A stretch of DNA of 21,091 bases, taken from positions 1-21,091 of the IMG/VR virus record IMGVR_UViG_3300036853_000119; one strand, 5' to 3'. Below are positions 14,001 to 21,091 of the stretch, one piece after another. Source of the stretch: a virus. Position 1 is the stretch's first letter. Each line of letters opens with the position of its first letter. Below the pieces are notes generated by a model. It did not search any database. It was not told the DNA's origin and was given only the letters and a program-made list of their open reading frames with translations. Position numbers and translations under genes: made by a program.

Positions 14001-16453
14001 AGAGTGACCTGGCTGAGGTTGAACAGGGTCTGCGTGGGGACCTGGATCCGGCTGAGCGAAGCCGGCTCATGGACGAGCGGGACAAACTCCGTAGTGCCGT
14101 AACGGCACAGGAAAATGCCTCAAAGTTCATGCGTGGCCATTTCCGTAAGGCTCCCGCAGTCACGCCCAAGGAAGTTGAGGTACAGCTCGACCCCGAGGCT
14201 AAGAAACTTGTCGACAGTGCCAGCCCCAATGACATCCGGGAGGCGGCCAAGGTCGGTGGGTTCGGGGAACTGAAGGGCGAGAACAAGGACGAACTGCTCC
14301 AGGACCTGGTCAAGAAGATTGCTGGGAAGGAGCTAGCCTCCCGAGCTGCCAAGAAAGCTGCCCCGAAGAAACTGGCCCCGGCACCCCTGGTCACCAAGAA
14401 GTCTGGAGATCCTGACTACGTCGATGCTCGGGCCATTGCTGAGGGCCTGGACATGGACGAGTCGGATAACAAGATGTTGAAGCATGTTCAAGACATGCTC
14501 GACGGGACCGGCGGGGAGAAGGTCCACACCCCAGCTGCCGCTGGGCGTGCACTTCACGACATGAACAACGGTATGGGCTCCCCATCCTGGGAGCGCGTCA
14601 TTCACCACCAGATCACCCTGGAGAAGCTCCAGGATCAGGTTGCGGGAAAGACGCCTTCTCCCTTTAGCAAGGAGGAGCTTCGGCAGCAGCTTAAAGAGGC
14701 CGAAGCCAGGGATGCGCGCCTTGGGGCTCAGAGTGAACGCTGGAAGGCGCTAGCTGACCGTCTCATGAAGACACGCCGTCGCCCTGCCCGTGGCCCCGAA
14801 GCGGCCGGAACCGTACGTGCAGAGGGCTACTCTCCCTCCGCTAATACTCAGGTACGGGTGGTGGCTGACGGTAAGGGTGGCTACATAGGCGAACGGCAGA
14901 GTCGCTCCACGGGTGCATGGAGGGATGACCCATCTCTTGGCACTGGCAACACCCCCAAGGACATCACCTCCCGCTTCCCCAGGATGCAATGGAGAGCTAA
15001 GGCTGCAACCAACGAGCCTGAGAAGCCGAAGCTCACCACGGAGGAGAAGAAGGTTACCGCCCAGGCGGCTGAGGTGCTGGGCGTACCCAAGGAGCAGCTA
15101 CAGAGCCGCGCCCTGGCCAAGAAGGTGGCCGCTGCACCGCCACCCGAGGCTGCCAAGAGTGCCGTGGAACAGCTCTCGAAGATGGACTCCATGGAGGAGG
15201 GGCACGCCTTCCTCAAGAACCGGACAAAGGCCGAGCTACAGGAGATTGCCAAGGCGAGCAATGCACCGGTGGAGAGTAAAGACACCAAAGAGAAATTGAT
15301 CGAAAGAATTGTCGGTCTCAACATCGGTTCCCGGTTGAGGTTCGAAGAGTTCAGGCAGGCCAGGGAAGGCTCCACCTTCAGGGGAGACACCACCGACGCT
15401 CCGAAGGCGACGGAGGGGCCTGTAGCTCAAGTACTGTCCCGCATCAATGCCGTGGACGCCGACAACGTTCCGGTGATGAACCGCAACGAGGTGCGGGACC
15501 TACTGACTCCATTGAACAAGACCCAGCTTACCGAGATCGCCAAGACATACAGCATCCCTGGCGTGAACAAGAAAACGATGCCTGAGTTGCGACGGGAAAT
15601 TGCTGAGGCTTCGGTGGGGAGGCGCTTGGACTCTATCGCCGTACGAGGATTCACGGGTCCCCGGCCGGATCAACCAGGATCCCGCCCCCTGGCGAACATG
15701 AGTCCGGCTGAGCTGGCCGACCTCGAATCCGAGCTTGGCATCAAGCGCACGAGCTTGGATAGGGCAGATCGCATCGCTGCGATCAAGGCAGCCCAAGCTG
15801 AGAAGAGTACTCAGGCATCGATCCCTAAGTCCTTGCCGTCGTCCGGTCGTAAGTGGAACTGGGAGACGATCCAGAAAGATGGCGGGACCATGCACGGCGA
15901 CTCGGCCAGCATGGGGCTTGCCCAGAAGCTCCGCAAGGCTGGTCGAGAAGATGCCGCTCAGTATGTGGCCGATATGCGGTTCCACATCAGTAATAACTAT
16001 GGGGAACACGACGCTGCCGATGTTGAAAAGATGGTAACCGACCTTAAGAAGATGAGGGACGCGGAGCCGGACCCGAATCTTAAGCGGGCGTACGAGAGGG
16101 CGCTAGAGGACATTGACGCTCCGCAGTCTGCCGCGCCGAAGATCCCTGAGTCGACCCCAGACTCGCTCAAGAAGATAATGAGCGAGTTGAACCAGATCCC
16201 GGTGGCTCGCAGAACCGGACATTTCGCTGGAACAGTGAAGGAAGTTTCCGCAGTTGATCGACTGGCTGAATTCATTCGAAAAGTTGAAGCAGGAGACGTT
16301 GACAGGATCGGATCCGTAGAGTCCGAGATCCGTAGAATTCTGCGCTCATTCCACGAAAGCGTTGATGGGGCGTATCAGATGTGGCGACTGGAAAAACTTG
16401 TCAACGGCAAAGAAGTCCTGGCCTGGGCGCTGAGTAATCGCCCAAAGACGTAG
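11051..16453 (+). CDS. Giant multidomain head-region protein with ADP-ribosyltransferase-like N-terminus and SAP/Rho-N-like repeats
   Basis: An 1800-aa protein; GGAG lies 6 bases before the ATG. Residues about 95-205 follow the ADP-ribosyltransferase toxin pattern: Arg in IFSRTMG (R120), GYTAAVIG (153-160) where STS is expected, SVAVPKGTKVIIP, and DRGVFF (191-196) where the E-x-E catalytic motif should be. The key glutamates are missing, so activity is doubtful. A beta-rich SH3-like stretch spans about 539-625. Short helical SAP/LEM/Rho-N-like motifs recur near 784-815, 848-895, 1058-1094, 1388-1423, 1478-1520 and 1550-1582, joined by Lys/Ala/Pro linkers (KKAAP and variants). A module near 336-397 is repeated near 933-997. 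Its place between protease and capsid suggests a protein inside the head, possibly bound to or injected with DNA. That role is inference. Confidence 0.75.
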   Translation: MAGVGGAWGSREEFLHPRDRHGRFRTKWKMAEGVADAISNFLDRFNPRTFQSDNQSSQYLFNRAKPDRFGGGAGYSRLHSDFDETNTHLRSGDIDEPTKKFVKMMDDSSVTTTEDLIFSRTMGADSFGLTPETLGQDEGGIEDFTSRLMGDRGYTAAVIGTPMGHGPGKVTMSVAVPKGTKVIIPARSQTDRGVFFDKDQEFRITKVTSDGRGGFYMMAIATPRTPGETPEPIDRGPRGVGLTPQQREAGILRGEQITAKRMKQGEQPPAGATSPITPHQNSPTGPVDTGAGGPPPRNEPIHAPSIGAGGTPPPSEVVPGQTPTPETPQTPAPAPDFRQIVRDSGLEWPSSGGRRREFNNAYLGVASGKKDPGDMLRELEADIRRNKAELDSPPPHGLDVNGESMRSRAQGGRENLAGDIKSQEQLADLISSTYNVPRQKPEAPPVKKAAPSKVTPIAEAPGEKHRGIPGEAGTRQVTNLEARRAAKAVQAPRAPQREEPTPPPAKKAAPELAKVLPIKKAAPEAPAEPSSMEGRVRPGGQIPLGKIAKGDRVYVEQRDGKWHPTTRKTGSTVITVDERVPVSATRRRVSGRSTSRSTIVGHDDQGNVIRVDGNESGYPGIQTFKAEVPSPAKKTAPSAPAAKKAVPSVPEVAKKALPRKGTLADAKREAALSAFFKNDMSGEDKGGKFRFIRNLFREGNISVSDAQREASDEAKHWRRENTRFIDAGDGAKADEAERLANKYEKLASDLQTSQSVVSTDKIRQEAKKAAPAAPTPEPGTAPDIDKMTKAELLAHAGEQGITARQSWTKDKIKEAIRGGGAPSAPAKATAPVAPASPSEPTNEDLIKNLFNGKKPTVANLRQFMEDRRVGEGQDTKKMTRRELIETILSEAGTRRGRGSEFNRPTPSPATKPAEPNAPAAQKVIQAPDRREAFDRAWAKAGPVADLPDSAAGRSIAEVRDDVSSGKITPDEGIRRLENDIDLNKSDLAEVEQGLRGDLDPAERSRLMDERDKLRSAVTAQENASKFMRGHFRKAPAVTPKEVEVQLDPEAKKLVDSASPNDIREAAKVGGFGELKGENKDELLQDLVKKIAGKELASRAAKKAAPKKLAPAPLVTKKSGDPDYVDARAIAEGLDMDESDNKMLKHVQDMLDGTGGEKVHTPAAAGRALHDMNNGMGSPSWERVIHHQITLEKLQDQVAGKTPSPFSKEELRQQLKEAEARDARLGAQSERWKALADRLMKTRRRPARGPEAAGTVRAEGYSPSANTQVRVVADGKGGYIGERQSRSTGAWRDDPSLGTGNTPKDITSRFPRMQWRAKAATNEPEKPKLTTEEKKVTAQAAEVLGVPKEQLQSRALAKKVAAAPPPEAAKSAVEQLSKMDSMEEGHAFLKNRTKAELQEIAKASNAPVESKDTKEKLIERIVGLNIGSRLRFEEFRQAREGSTFRGDTTDAPKATEGPVAQVLSRINAVDADNVPVMNRNEVRDLLTPLNKTQLTEIAKTYSIPGVNKKTMPELRREIAEASVGRRLDSIAVRGFTGPRPDQPGSRPLANMSPAELADLESELGIKRTSLDRADRIAAIKAAQAEKSTQASIPKSLPSSGRKWNWETIQKDGGTMHGDSASMGLAQKLRKAGREDAAQYVADMRFHISNNYGEHDAADVEKMVTDLKKMRDAEPDPNLKRAYERALEDIDAPQSAAPKIPESTPDSLKKIMSELNQIPVARRTGHFAGTVKEVSAVDRLAEFIRKVEAGDVDRIGSVESEIRRILRSFHESVDGAYQMWRLEKLVNGKEVLAWALSNRPKT

Positions 16454-16465
16454 TTGGAGGTAGTG

Positions 16466-16618
16466 ATGTGTGGTTGTAACCAGGGCAGTACCCCCGCCCC
16501 TGAGCCGAGCTACGAGGTACGCCTACCGAACGGGCAAACGAAGACCGTGCAGGGTGAGCATGCGGCCAAGGTCGAGGTCACCATTGCCGGCGGTGGGACT
16601 TATTCTCTCGTCCGTTAG
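16466..16618 (+). CDS. 50-aa conserved small phage protein, Cys-containing N-terminus
   Basis: The ATG is preceded by GGAGG at 5-base spacing, 12 bases after the giant gene. The protein begins MCGCNQGS and continues with YEVRLPNGQTKTVQGEHAAK and VEVTIAGGGTYSLVR. This resembles very small actinophage proteins with a Cys-rich start and a YEVRLPxG...AGGGT core (DUF7196-like, from memory). It is the last gene before the terminator upstream of the capsid gene. Function is unknown. Confidence 0.75.
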   Translation: MCGCNQGSTPAPEPSYEVRLPNGQTKTVQGEHAAKVEVTIAGGGTYSLVR

Positions 16619-16647
16619 TTGACGATGCGCACCCGTTGATCTACGAT
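16619..16647 (+). promoter_or_regulatory. Promoter for the major capsid gene, nested in a terminator
   Basis: TTGACG (16619-16624), a 17-base spacer and TACGAT (16642-16647) form a near-consensus main-sigma promoter. It starts immediately after the stop of the 50-aa gene. The -10 straddles the end of the first arm and the loop of the terminator hairpin, so new transcripts begin in its second arm and escape termination. Confidence 0.6.
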
Positions 16648-16676
16648 CCACCTAGATTGACGGGTGCTGTGTTTTT
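16629..16676 (+). terminator. Intrinsic terminator upstream of the major capsid gene
   Basis: A 15-bp stem (16629-16643 with 16653-16667, two G-U pairs) has a 9-base loop and is followed by TGTGTTTTT. It would stop transcripts from the portal-to-50-aa block. The 80 bases from here to the capsid ATG hold no gene and carry the capsid leader. Confidence 0.85.
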
Positions 16677-16756
16677 GGGCCAGACCTGACCGGTGGCTGT
16701 CGCTGTGGGCCTGCACCGGGAGACGCTAACCACGTATCCCGAGAGGGTGCCACACC

Positions 16757-18481
16757 ATGACATTCCAGATTCCTGAGAAGCTCGACCAGTTTTCTGTCTC
16801 CGCACTGGAGGATTTCCTCCGGGTAGCCAAGGACGAATTCTCTACCCTCAAGGGCTCGGTTGACCTGCATACGGTCACCACCGACCAGCTTGAGCGCCTG
16901 GAGGAGCTTCAGGAGTTCACCCGCATCACGGTCCCGGAAGAGATCAAGCGGCGCAAGGAGATCGAGGACCGCTATACGGCGGCCACCTCGGAGGACGAGC
17001 CGCCGGTTGACACCCCACCGGCCACCGAGGACACCCTCACCGCCTCCACCACTGCACCGACTGAGGTCATCAACGTCCGCGTCTCTGACATCGTCGACCA
17101 GGTCCCGGCCCCGGTCATCCGGATCGCTGAGCGCCCTCGTTACTCGACGCTTGTTGCCGCCGCTGGCGTCCCCAACTATGAAGCCGGCCAGGAACTGCCG
17201 GACATGCTGGACGTGGCCAAGGCGTTCATTGCCCGTTCTGCCGGTCACGTAGGGCTGGCCCGGCGAGGTGTCCGGGTCGAGGAACCCCAGGCGTACCCGG
17301 TCGCTCAGCTGGTCCGTAACTACCCAGACGAGTTCAGCGTCAACGGTGACGAGACCGACTACAACAAGCTGCTCAAGGTCGCTGACGAGACCCGTCTACC
17401 TGGTGGATCCCTGCTTCGCTCAGTGGAGACCCGGTACAAGCAGATCCAGGAGGAGCACCCGGAGCGGGACGCCCTGGTTGCCGCCCAGGGCTGGTGTGCC
17501 CCGTCGGAGACGGACTACGACATCTGTCTCCAGATCACCACGGATGGCATGTACGACGCTCCCGAGGTCCAGGCCCGTCGTGGTGGTATCCGGCACAACA
17601 CCGGTATCGAGTTCGACTCCATCTTCGGTGGCGGTAACTGTGCCAGCCCCAGTGGGTTCTTCGACCTCACTGAGGCCCAGGTGGCAGCCGGGACGATCAA
17701 GACGTGTCTCGAGATCCCCTGCCCCGACTTCATTGACACCCGTCTCGGTGTTACTGGTCTCTGCCTCACCGGCAACATCCTGGCCATCCGTGGCTACCCG
17801 GAGTTCACGGCCACCTTCACCCGTGGCGCCCTGGCGGCCTCGGCTCACCAGATCAACCGTGAGCAGATCGCGGATGTTGTGGCCGGCTCCACTGCGGTCA
17901 CCTTGACCGGCTTCGCACCGTGGGCCACCGACCTATCGGTAGTCAGCCAGGTCTTCAGTGCCGTGGAAATGGCCATCGTCGACATCAAGTACCGCCTGCG
18001 GATGCAGCGCAGTGCCACGCTCGAGGTGGTCATGCCGTGGTGGATCCTGGCCCAGATGCGGGCGGACTGGATCCGGCGCAACGCCACCGGTAGCGGCCCC
18101 GAGGCCCTCACCTTGGCCGACAGTGCCATCACGGCCGCCTTCACGGCCCGTGGTGCTCGGGTCCAGTACGTCTACGACTGGCAGGACGCCTTCGCCACCT
18201 GTGCTGCCTCCGGTACCCCCGGTGCAGACACCCCGATCACGGAACTGCCGACCAGCCTCCAGTTCCTGGTCTACCCGGCCGGTACCTGGATCCGGGCAGT
18301 CAACGACGTCATCACGTTGAACTCGGTCTACGACTCGACCAAGTTGGCCACCAACCAGGTCACCCACCTGTTCACCGAAACAGGGTGGGCCATGATCCGG
18401 ATGTGTCCGCTCAGCCGGGTCTACACGGTTCCGATCTGCCCCAACGGTAAGACCGGACTCCAGCGGGATGTGACCTGCTAA
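16757..18481 (+). CDS. Major capsid protein with N-terminal scaffold-like region (HK97-fold type)
   Basis: A 574-aa protein that forms the icosahedral shell. The ribosome site is modest (GAGAGGG about 10 bases upstream). Residues 1-75 are charged and helical (LEDFLRVAKDEF, LERLEELQEF, EEIKRRKEIEDRY), like the scaffold/delta domain of HK97-type capsids, and residues 76-102 are an acidic Pro/Thr linker where cleavage could occur. The rest is typical capsid shell: ERPRYSTLVAAAG, HQINREQIADVVAGS, AVEMAIVDIKYRLRM, LEVVMPWWILAQMRADW and YVYDWQDAF. It has 10 Cys, all after residue 240, and ends in Cys, so disulfides or metal sites may stabilise the shell. The nested promoter upstream suggests high separate expression. 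The fold assignment rests on context and sequence style. Confidence 0.87.
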   Translation: MTFQIPEKLDQFSVSALEDFLRVAKDEFSTLKGSVDLHTVTTDQLERLEELQEFTRITVPEEIKRRKEIEDRYTAATSEDEPPVDTPPATEDTLTASTTAPTEVINVRVSDIVDQVPAPVIRIAERPRYSTLVAAAGVPNYEAGQELPDMLDVAKAFIARSAGHVGLARRGVRVEEPQAYPVAQLVRNYPDEFSVNGDETDYNKLLKVADETRLPGGSLLRSVETRYKQIQEEHPERDALVAAQGWCAPSETDYDICLQITTDGMYDAPEVQARRGGIRHNTGIEFDSIFGGGNCASPSGFFDLTEAQVAAGTIKTCLEIPCPDFIDTRLGVTGLCLTGNILAIRGYPEFTATFTRGALAASAHQINREQIADVVAGSTAVTLTGFAPWATDLSVVSQVFSAVEMAIVDIKYRLRMQRSATLEVVMPWWILAQMRADWIRRNATGSGPEALTLADSAITAAFTARGARVQYVYDWQDAFATCAASGTPGADTPITELPTSLQFLVYPAGTWIRAVNDVITLNSVYDSTKLATNQVTHLFTETGWAMIRMCPLSRVYTVPICPNGKTGLQRDVTC

Positions 18482-18523
18482 GTGGTTCCTGGGGGGCTGG
18501 GATAACCAGCCCCCTTCGCCACT
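18481..18523 (+). other. Hairpin between the capsid gene and the next gene
   Basis: A GC-rich 9-bp stem (18492-18500 with 18506-18514, loop GATAA) is extended by outer pairing of AGTGG (18481-18485) with CCACT (18519-18523). No T-run follows, so it is more likely an RNA-stability, processing or attenuation element that sets the capsid-to-downstream ratio than a full terminator. Confidence 0.55.
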
Positions 18524-18544
18524 AGGCAGGAAGGAGGCCCGCAC

Positions 18545-19396
18545 ATGGCGATCGTGAACGCCCCCGAATTCATCGCAACCCCAGCGCCGCCACCGAGACC
18601 GTACGGCATCTTTGATGTGGCATTGGGGCCTATGCCATTCCCGGTGCCGGCCTCGCAAGCTGGTGGCGTCCTCTACGTACCGGATACGTGTAACAACGAC
18701 GTTTTCCTGTATGCCATGAACTGCCCACCGGTCAGCGGTTCCAAGACATTCTCCACTAACGAGTTCCCGGTGAGCGGTTCCCCGTTCGCCGTCATCACTT
18801 CGTACACCTGTGGTGCCCTCGGCTACAGCTTCGAAGAGGTTGAGCAAAAGGTTCGTACCCGGATGTCGTTGCGGGAGCAGCGAGCGGTAGAGCGTCGGAT
18901 CTGGCAAGGATCACCCGCTGGCGGCATTGGCGGTATCCCTGGCCTGTTCCGTAACGCTGTCGACCTGGGTCCGTCCAGCTGTGTCACCGAGGCCATCGAG
19001 GTTCTGGAGCAGGCCCTCGCTGACAATGGCGTCATCGGGGGCATCATCCATGCCCGACCAGGGCTCACCGCTCATCTCCAGACCAGTTTCCTTATCTATG
19101 AGGGGCCGGGACGGGTGAAGCGGACGGTCCTCAACACCCCGTACGTGTTCGGCCAGGGGTACGACGGCAGTGGTCCTACGGGGCAGCCGGCGGACACCAA
19201 CGTGGAGTGGATGTATGCCTCCGGCCGAGTAGTCATTTGGCAGTCGGAGGTTGAGGTTCCGGATCCTCGTCAGACATTCAATCGGGCCACCAACCAGCAG
19301 ATGCTGTTGGCTGAACGGATCTATGCCGTGGCGATTGAGTGTGGTGTGTGGGCCACTCAAGTGACCAGAAACTGTACGACAGCCGGGAGCACGTAA
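18545..19396 (+). CDS. Conserved virion protein downstream of the capsid gene, function unknown
   Basis: A 283-aa protein with AAGGAGG 8 bases before the ATG. I do not recognise a named family. Visible features: a Pro-rich N-terminus; YTCGALGYSFEEVEQK leading into a charged helix (about 97-120, RTRMSLREQRAVERRIWQG); CVTEAIEVLEQALADNG; GGIIHARPGLTAHL (about 165-178); VLNTPYVFGQGYDGSGPTG; and a beta-rich end with the helix MLLAERIYAVAIECG. The helix-then-GxIHA-then-VxGxGY pattern is reminiscent of shell or connector proteins with an HK97-like core. It could be a minor capsid, encapsulin-like or completion protein. Its stop overlaps the next start (TAATG). Confidence 0.7.
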   Translation: MAIVNAPEFIATPAPPPRPYGIFDVALGPMPFPVPASQAGGVLYVPDTCNNDVFLYAMNCPPVSGSKTFSTNEFPVSGSPFAVITSYTCGALGYSFEEVEQKVRTRMSLREQRAVERRIWQGSPAGGIGGIPGLFRNAVDLGPSSCVTEAIEVLEQALADNGVIGGIIHARPGLTAHLQTSFLIYEGPGRVKRTVLNTPYVFGQGYDGSGPTGQPADTNVEWMYASGRVVIWQSEVEVPDPRQTFNRATNQQMLLAERIYAVAIECGVWATQVTRNCTTAGST

Positions 19397-19599
19397 TGAT
19401 CTACGTGCTGAACAACAACAGCGAGATCAAGATTTTCCTTGATCTCGCTGAGGACCCACGCCATGACGTGAAAACGACGATGGAACCTGGTCGTCTGGCA
19501 GTCGATGTCCCTGACTACCTCTACGAGCGGTTCCAGCAGTACCAGTCCCTTAAGTCTTCGTCGCCTATAGAGCCGAAGAAGAGTGGGAGCAGGAAATGA
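19396..19599 (+). CDS. Small 67-aa protein in the head-tail block, function unknown
   Basis: The ATG overlaps the previous stop (TAATG) and GGGAG lies 7 bases upstream. A longer reading to an ATG at 19339 would lie deep in the preceding gene and is not favoured. The protein runs MIYVLNNNSEIKIFLDLAED, then a central VDVPDYLYERFQQYQSLK helix, and a Ser/Lys-rich basic tail (PKKSGSRK). Its stop overlaps the next start (ATGA). The coupled overlaps on both sides support a real gene; no family is recognised. Confidence 0.7.
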   Translation: MIYVLNNNSEIKIFLDLAEDPRHDVKTTMEPGRLAVDVPDYLYERFQQYQSLKSSSPIEPKKSGSRK

Positions 19600-20315
19600 C
19601 TTCGGTATGTTACACCCCGTTCAAGATTCCTAAGATCCGGGCGACGCTGCTCAACTCGTGTGGGCTCCCGGTAACCGGGTGTTCCACCGTAGTCTCGGAC
19701 GGAATCATCTCGGTCGCCATGACCGCTGAATATGAGGCCCGCCAGGAGTTCTTCGTCAAGAACGGTGACGGCGTCTTCTGTGTCAAGGAGACCAACCCAC
19801 CGGTCCTGAAGTGGATCAACCTGGTCATCACGTTGTGCAACGTGGACCCAGAGCTGATCAACATCATGACCGCTGAGCCCATGGTTGCCAACGACGCAGC
19901 GTCGCCGGTCAACACTGGTTTCTCCACTCAAGAAGGTACGGCCGCCAACGCCAACTTCGCCCTGGAAGGATGGACCCGGATCTCCGGCTCCGGTGTTCCC
20001 TGCTCCGGTGGCCAGGAATACGGATACGTCTTATTTCCCTGGATTATCGAGGGAACTGTTGGTGACCTGACCTTGGAAAATGGTGCCGCCAGCTTCGTCG
20101 TGAACGCCAGGACACGAAGCAATTCCCCGTGGGGCCTGGGTCCATACTTCGTGGACTACTCGGACAACCCAGCCGGGAGCACTACCAACATCCCGCTGCT
20201 GACACCGATCCTGTCCACCCAACACAAGCGGATGTTCCTCACTCGTAAGCCTCCACCCACGGCGGCCTGTGGCTGTATCACGCTGAGCAGCTTGACGCCG
20301 AGTGGGCCACTGTAA
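19596..20315 (+). CDS. Probable major tail (tube) protein
   Basis: A 239-aa protein starting in an ATGA overlap with the preceding gene. It is beta-rich: IRATLLNSCGLPVTG, VVSDGIISVAMTAEYEAR, then LVITLCNVDPELINIMT, FALEGWTRISGSG, YVLFPWIIEGTVGDLTLENG and SPWGLGPYFVDYSD. The W-t-x-x-G..., xPxxxxGxxGDxTxEN and WGxGPY elements recall major tail proteins of actinophages; this is from memory and needs a profile search. A tail tube protein placed before the head-to-tail adaptor is not the most common order, so a head-tail connector is the alternative. It has 8 Cys, including ACGC near the C-terminus. Confidence 0.6.
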   Translation: MTSVCYTPFKIPKIRATLLNSCGLPVTGCSTVVSDGIISVAMTAEYEARQEFFVKNGDGVFCVKETNPPVLKWINLVITLCNVDPELINIMTAEPMVANDAASPVNTGFSTQEGTAANANFALEGWTRISGSGVPCSGGQEYGYVLFPWIIEGTVGDLTLENGAASFVVNARTRSNSPWGLGPYFVDYSDNPAGSTTNIPLLTPILSTQHKRMFLTRKPPPTAACGCITLSSLTPSGPL

Positions 20316-20357
20316 CCGTTGAGGTAAGGGGTCTAATCTGAGACGGAGGTGGTGTTC

Positions 20358-21091
20358 ATGGCAACGTTAACCGTGTTCACTACCTCCGTTCCCGGAATGC
20401 CCTGCAACTGGACAGTAGACACCGGGTGCTGTGACGAGTGGGCCACCTACAGCACGGAACTACAGACGGCTGCTGCTGAATATGGCGCCCTGGTTACCTG
20501 GGCTGCCACCGGTCGCCGGTTCGGTGCCTGTAGGAGAACCGTGAGACCGTGCCAAGTCTCCTGCGACGATTGTGTAGCTGGGTACTTCTGGTCCGAGGGC
20601 ACCTGGCTGCCCTACATCATGAATGGGGCCTGGCGGAACTGCTCCTGCCCTAACAGCAGCGGCGGCTGTATGGGCTGCCGGGCCTCCTGCCAGATCTACC
20701 TCACCCCACCGGTGTCCGGGATCGTGGAGGTCCGGTTCAGTGGCTCGGGGGTCGTTGATCCCAGCACGTACCGAGTAGACAATTGGCAGTGGCTGGTGCG
20801 CCAAGGGCCAGCAGTTGTGGGATCAGGGACCACCGACTGCTGGCCCACCACCAACGACTACAACGTCCCCGTCACTGGCCCCCTGGCTCCCACCGACGAC
20901 TCGGCGTGGGAGGTCACGTACCTGTGGGGGCTACCGGTCCCTTCGGTACTACAGCGGGCGGCCGGTGAGCTGGCCTGCGAGTGGGCCAGGAGCTGCACTG
21001 GGGCAGCCTGTCGACTCCCACAGCGGGTTACCTCCATATCCCGGCAGGGTGTCAACGTCACCCTGGCCGACGTGGATCAGCTCCTGGATAA
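20358..21091 (+). CDS. Head-to-tail adaptor, N-terminal part (runs off right edge)
   Basis: 244 complete codons are visible with no stop; GGAGGT lies 7 bases before the ATG. The pattern is that of actinophage head-to-tail adaptors: NWTVDTGCCDEW, TWAATGRRFGACRRTVRPC, LPYIMNGAWRNCSC, IYLTPPVSGIVEVRF, the conserved WEVTYLWGLPVP, then LACEWARSCTGAACRLPQRV and TSISRQGVNVTLADVDQLLD. Such proteins bind below the portal and join head to tail. It is strikingly Cys-rich: 16 Cys in 244 residues, including CQVSCDDC and CMGCRASC clusters. The 42-base gap from the preceding gene holds no clear promoter. Confidence 0.8.
   Translation, partial: MATLTVFTTSVPGMPCNWTVDTGCCDEWATYSTELQTAAAEYGALVTWAATGRRFGACRRTVRPCQVSCDDCVAGYFWSEGTWLPYIMNGAWRNCSCPNSSGGCMGCRASCQIYLTPPVSGIVEVRFSGSGVVDPSTYRVDNWQWLVRQGPAVVGSGTTDCWPTTNDYNVPVTGPLAPTDDSAWEVTYLWGLPVPSVLQRAAGELACEWARSCTGAACRLPQRVTSISRQGVNVTLADVDQLLD

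Noticed and set aside
18481-18523. Hairpin after the capsid gene as an intrinsic terminator
   Set aside because: No T-run follows the stem, and the downstream genes have no evident promoter of their own.
17933-18907. 324-aa minus-strand open frame across the capsid gene end
   Set aside because: It spans the capsid stop, a hairpin and the next gene in antisense, with an Asp/Arg/Gly-rich composition typical of GC-rich shadow frames.

Overview
The window reads as part of the genome of a large tailed phage (siphovirus-like) of an actinobacterium, probably a Streptomyces-type host. This rests on the moderately high GC content, the actinophage order of structural genes (terminase, portal, MuF, maturation protease, capsid, adaptor) and promoter elements of the TTGACA/TAnnnT type. 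No integrase, transposase or CRISPR array is visible. The host assignment is inferred from gene style, not from a search.

Left part (1-2815, minus strand): a leftward operon encodes a LAGLIDADG-fold protein whose usual catalytic Asp is replaced, a full-length Ro60/TROVE protein with an intact MIDAS site, and a small Cys-containing protein. It ends at a strong intrinsic terminator (271-307). Beyond that a helix-turn-helix gene runs off the left edge.

Middle (2816-3510, no protein gene): this is the most unusual stretch. Three tandem RNA units (2955-3097, 3188-3304, 3328-3407) share a covarying terminal stem, a conserved internal loop containing UCCGA opposite (C/U)UUGUUGC, and a second covarying helix. 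G-U pairs fit only if the minus strand is transcribed. The layout matches Y RNAs, the RNA partners of Ro60. Two units also carry tRNA T-arm-like hairpins, and a weak tRNA-like cloverleaf lies between units 1 and 2. A TTGACA promoter precedes the array and a 15-bp hairpin terminator or attenuator follows it, just before the LAGLIDADG/TROVE operon. The phage therefore appears to carry a complete Ro60 RNP module of one protein and three RNAs.

Right part (3511-21091, plus strand): the virion module. The large terminase is probably leaderless. It is followed by an Ig-like protein, a strong terminator, a small membrane protein, portal, MuF head-morphogenesis protein, an 861-aa protein with two protease-like regions, and an 1800-aa multidomain protein with a degenerate ADP-ribosyltransferase-like N-terminus and repeated SAP/Rho-N-like motifs. 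Next come a 50-aa protein, a promoter nested in a terminator, the major capsid protein, an unknown virion protein, a 67-aa protein, a probable major tail protein and a head-to-tail adaptor that runs off the right end. Many of these genes overlap by one to a few bases (TAATG, ATGA), which indicates translational coupling.
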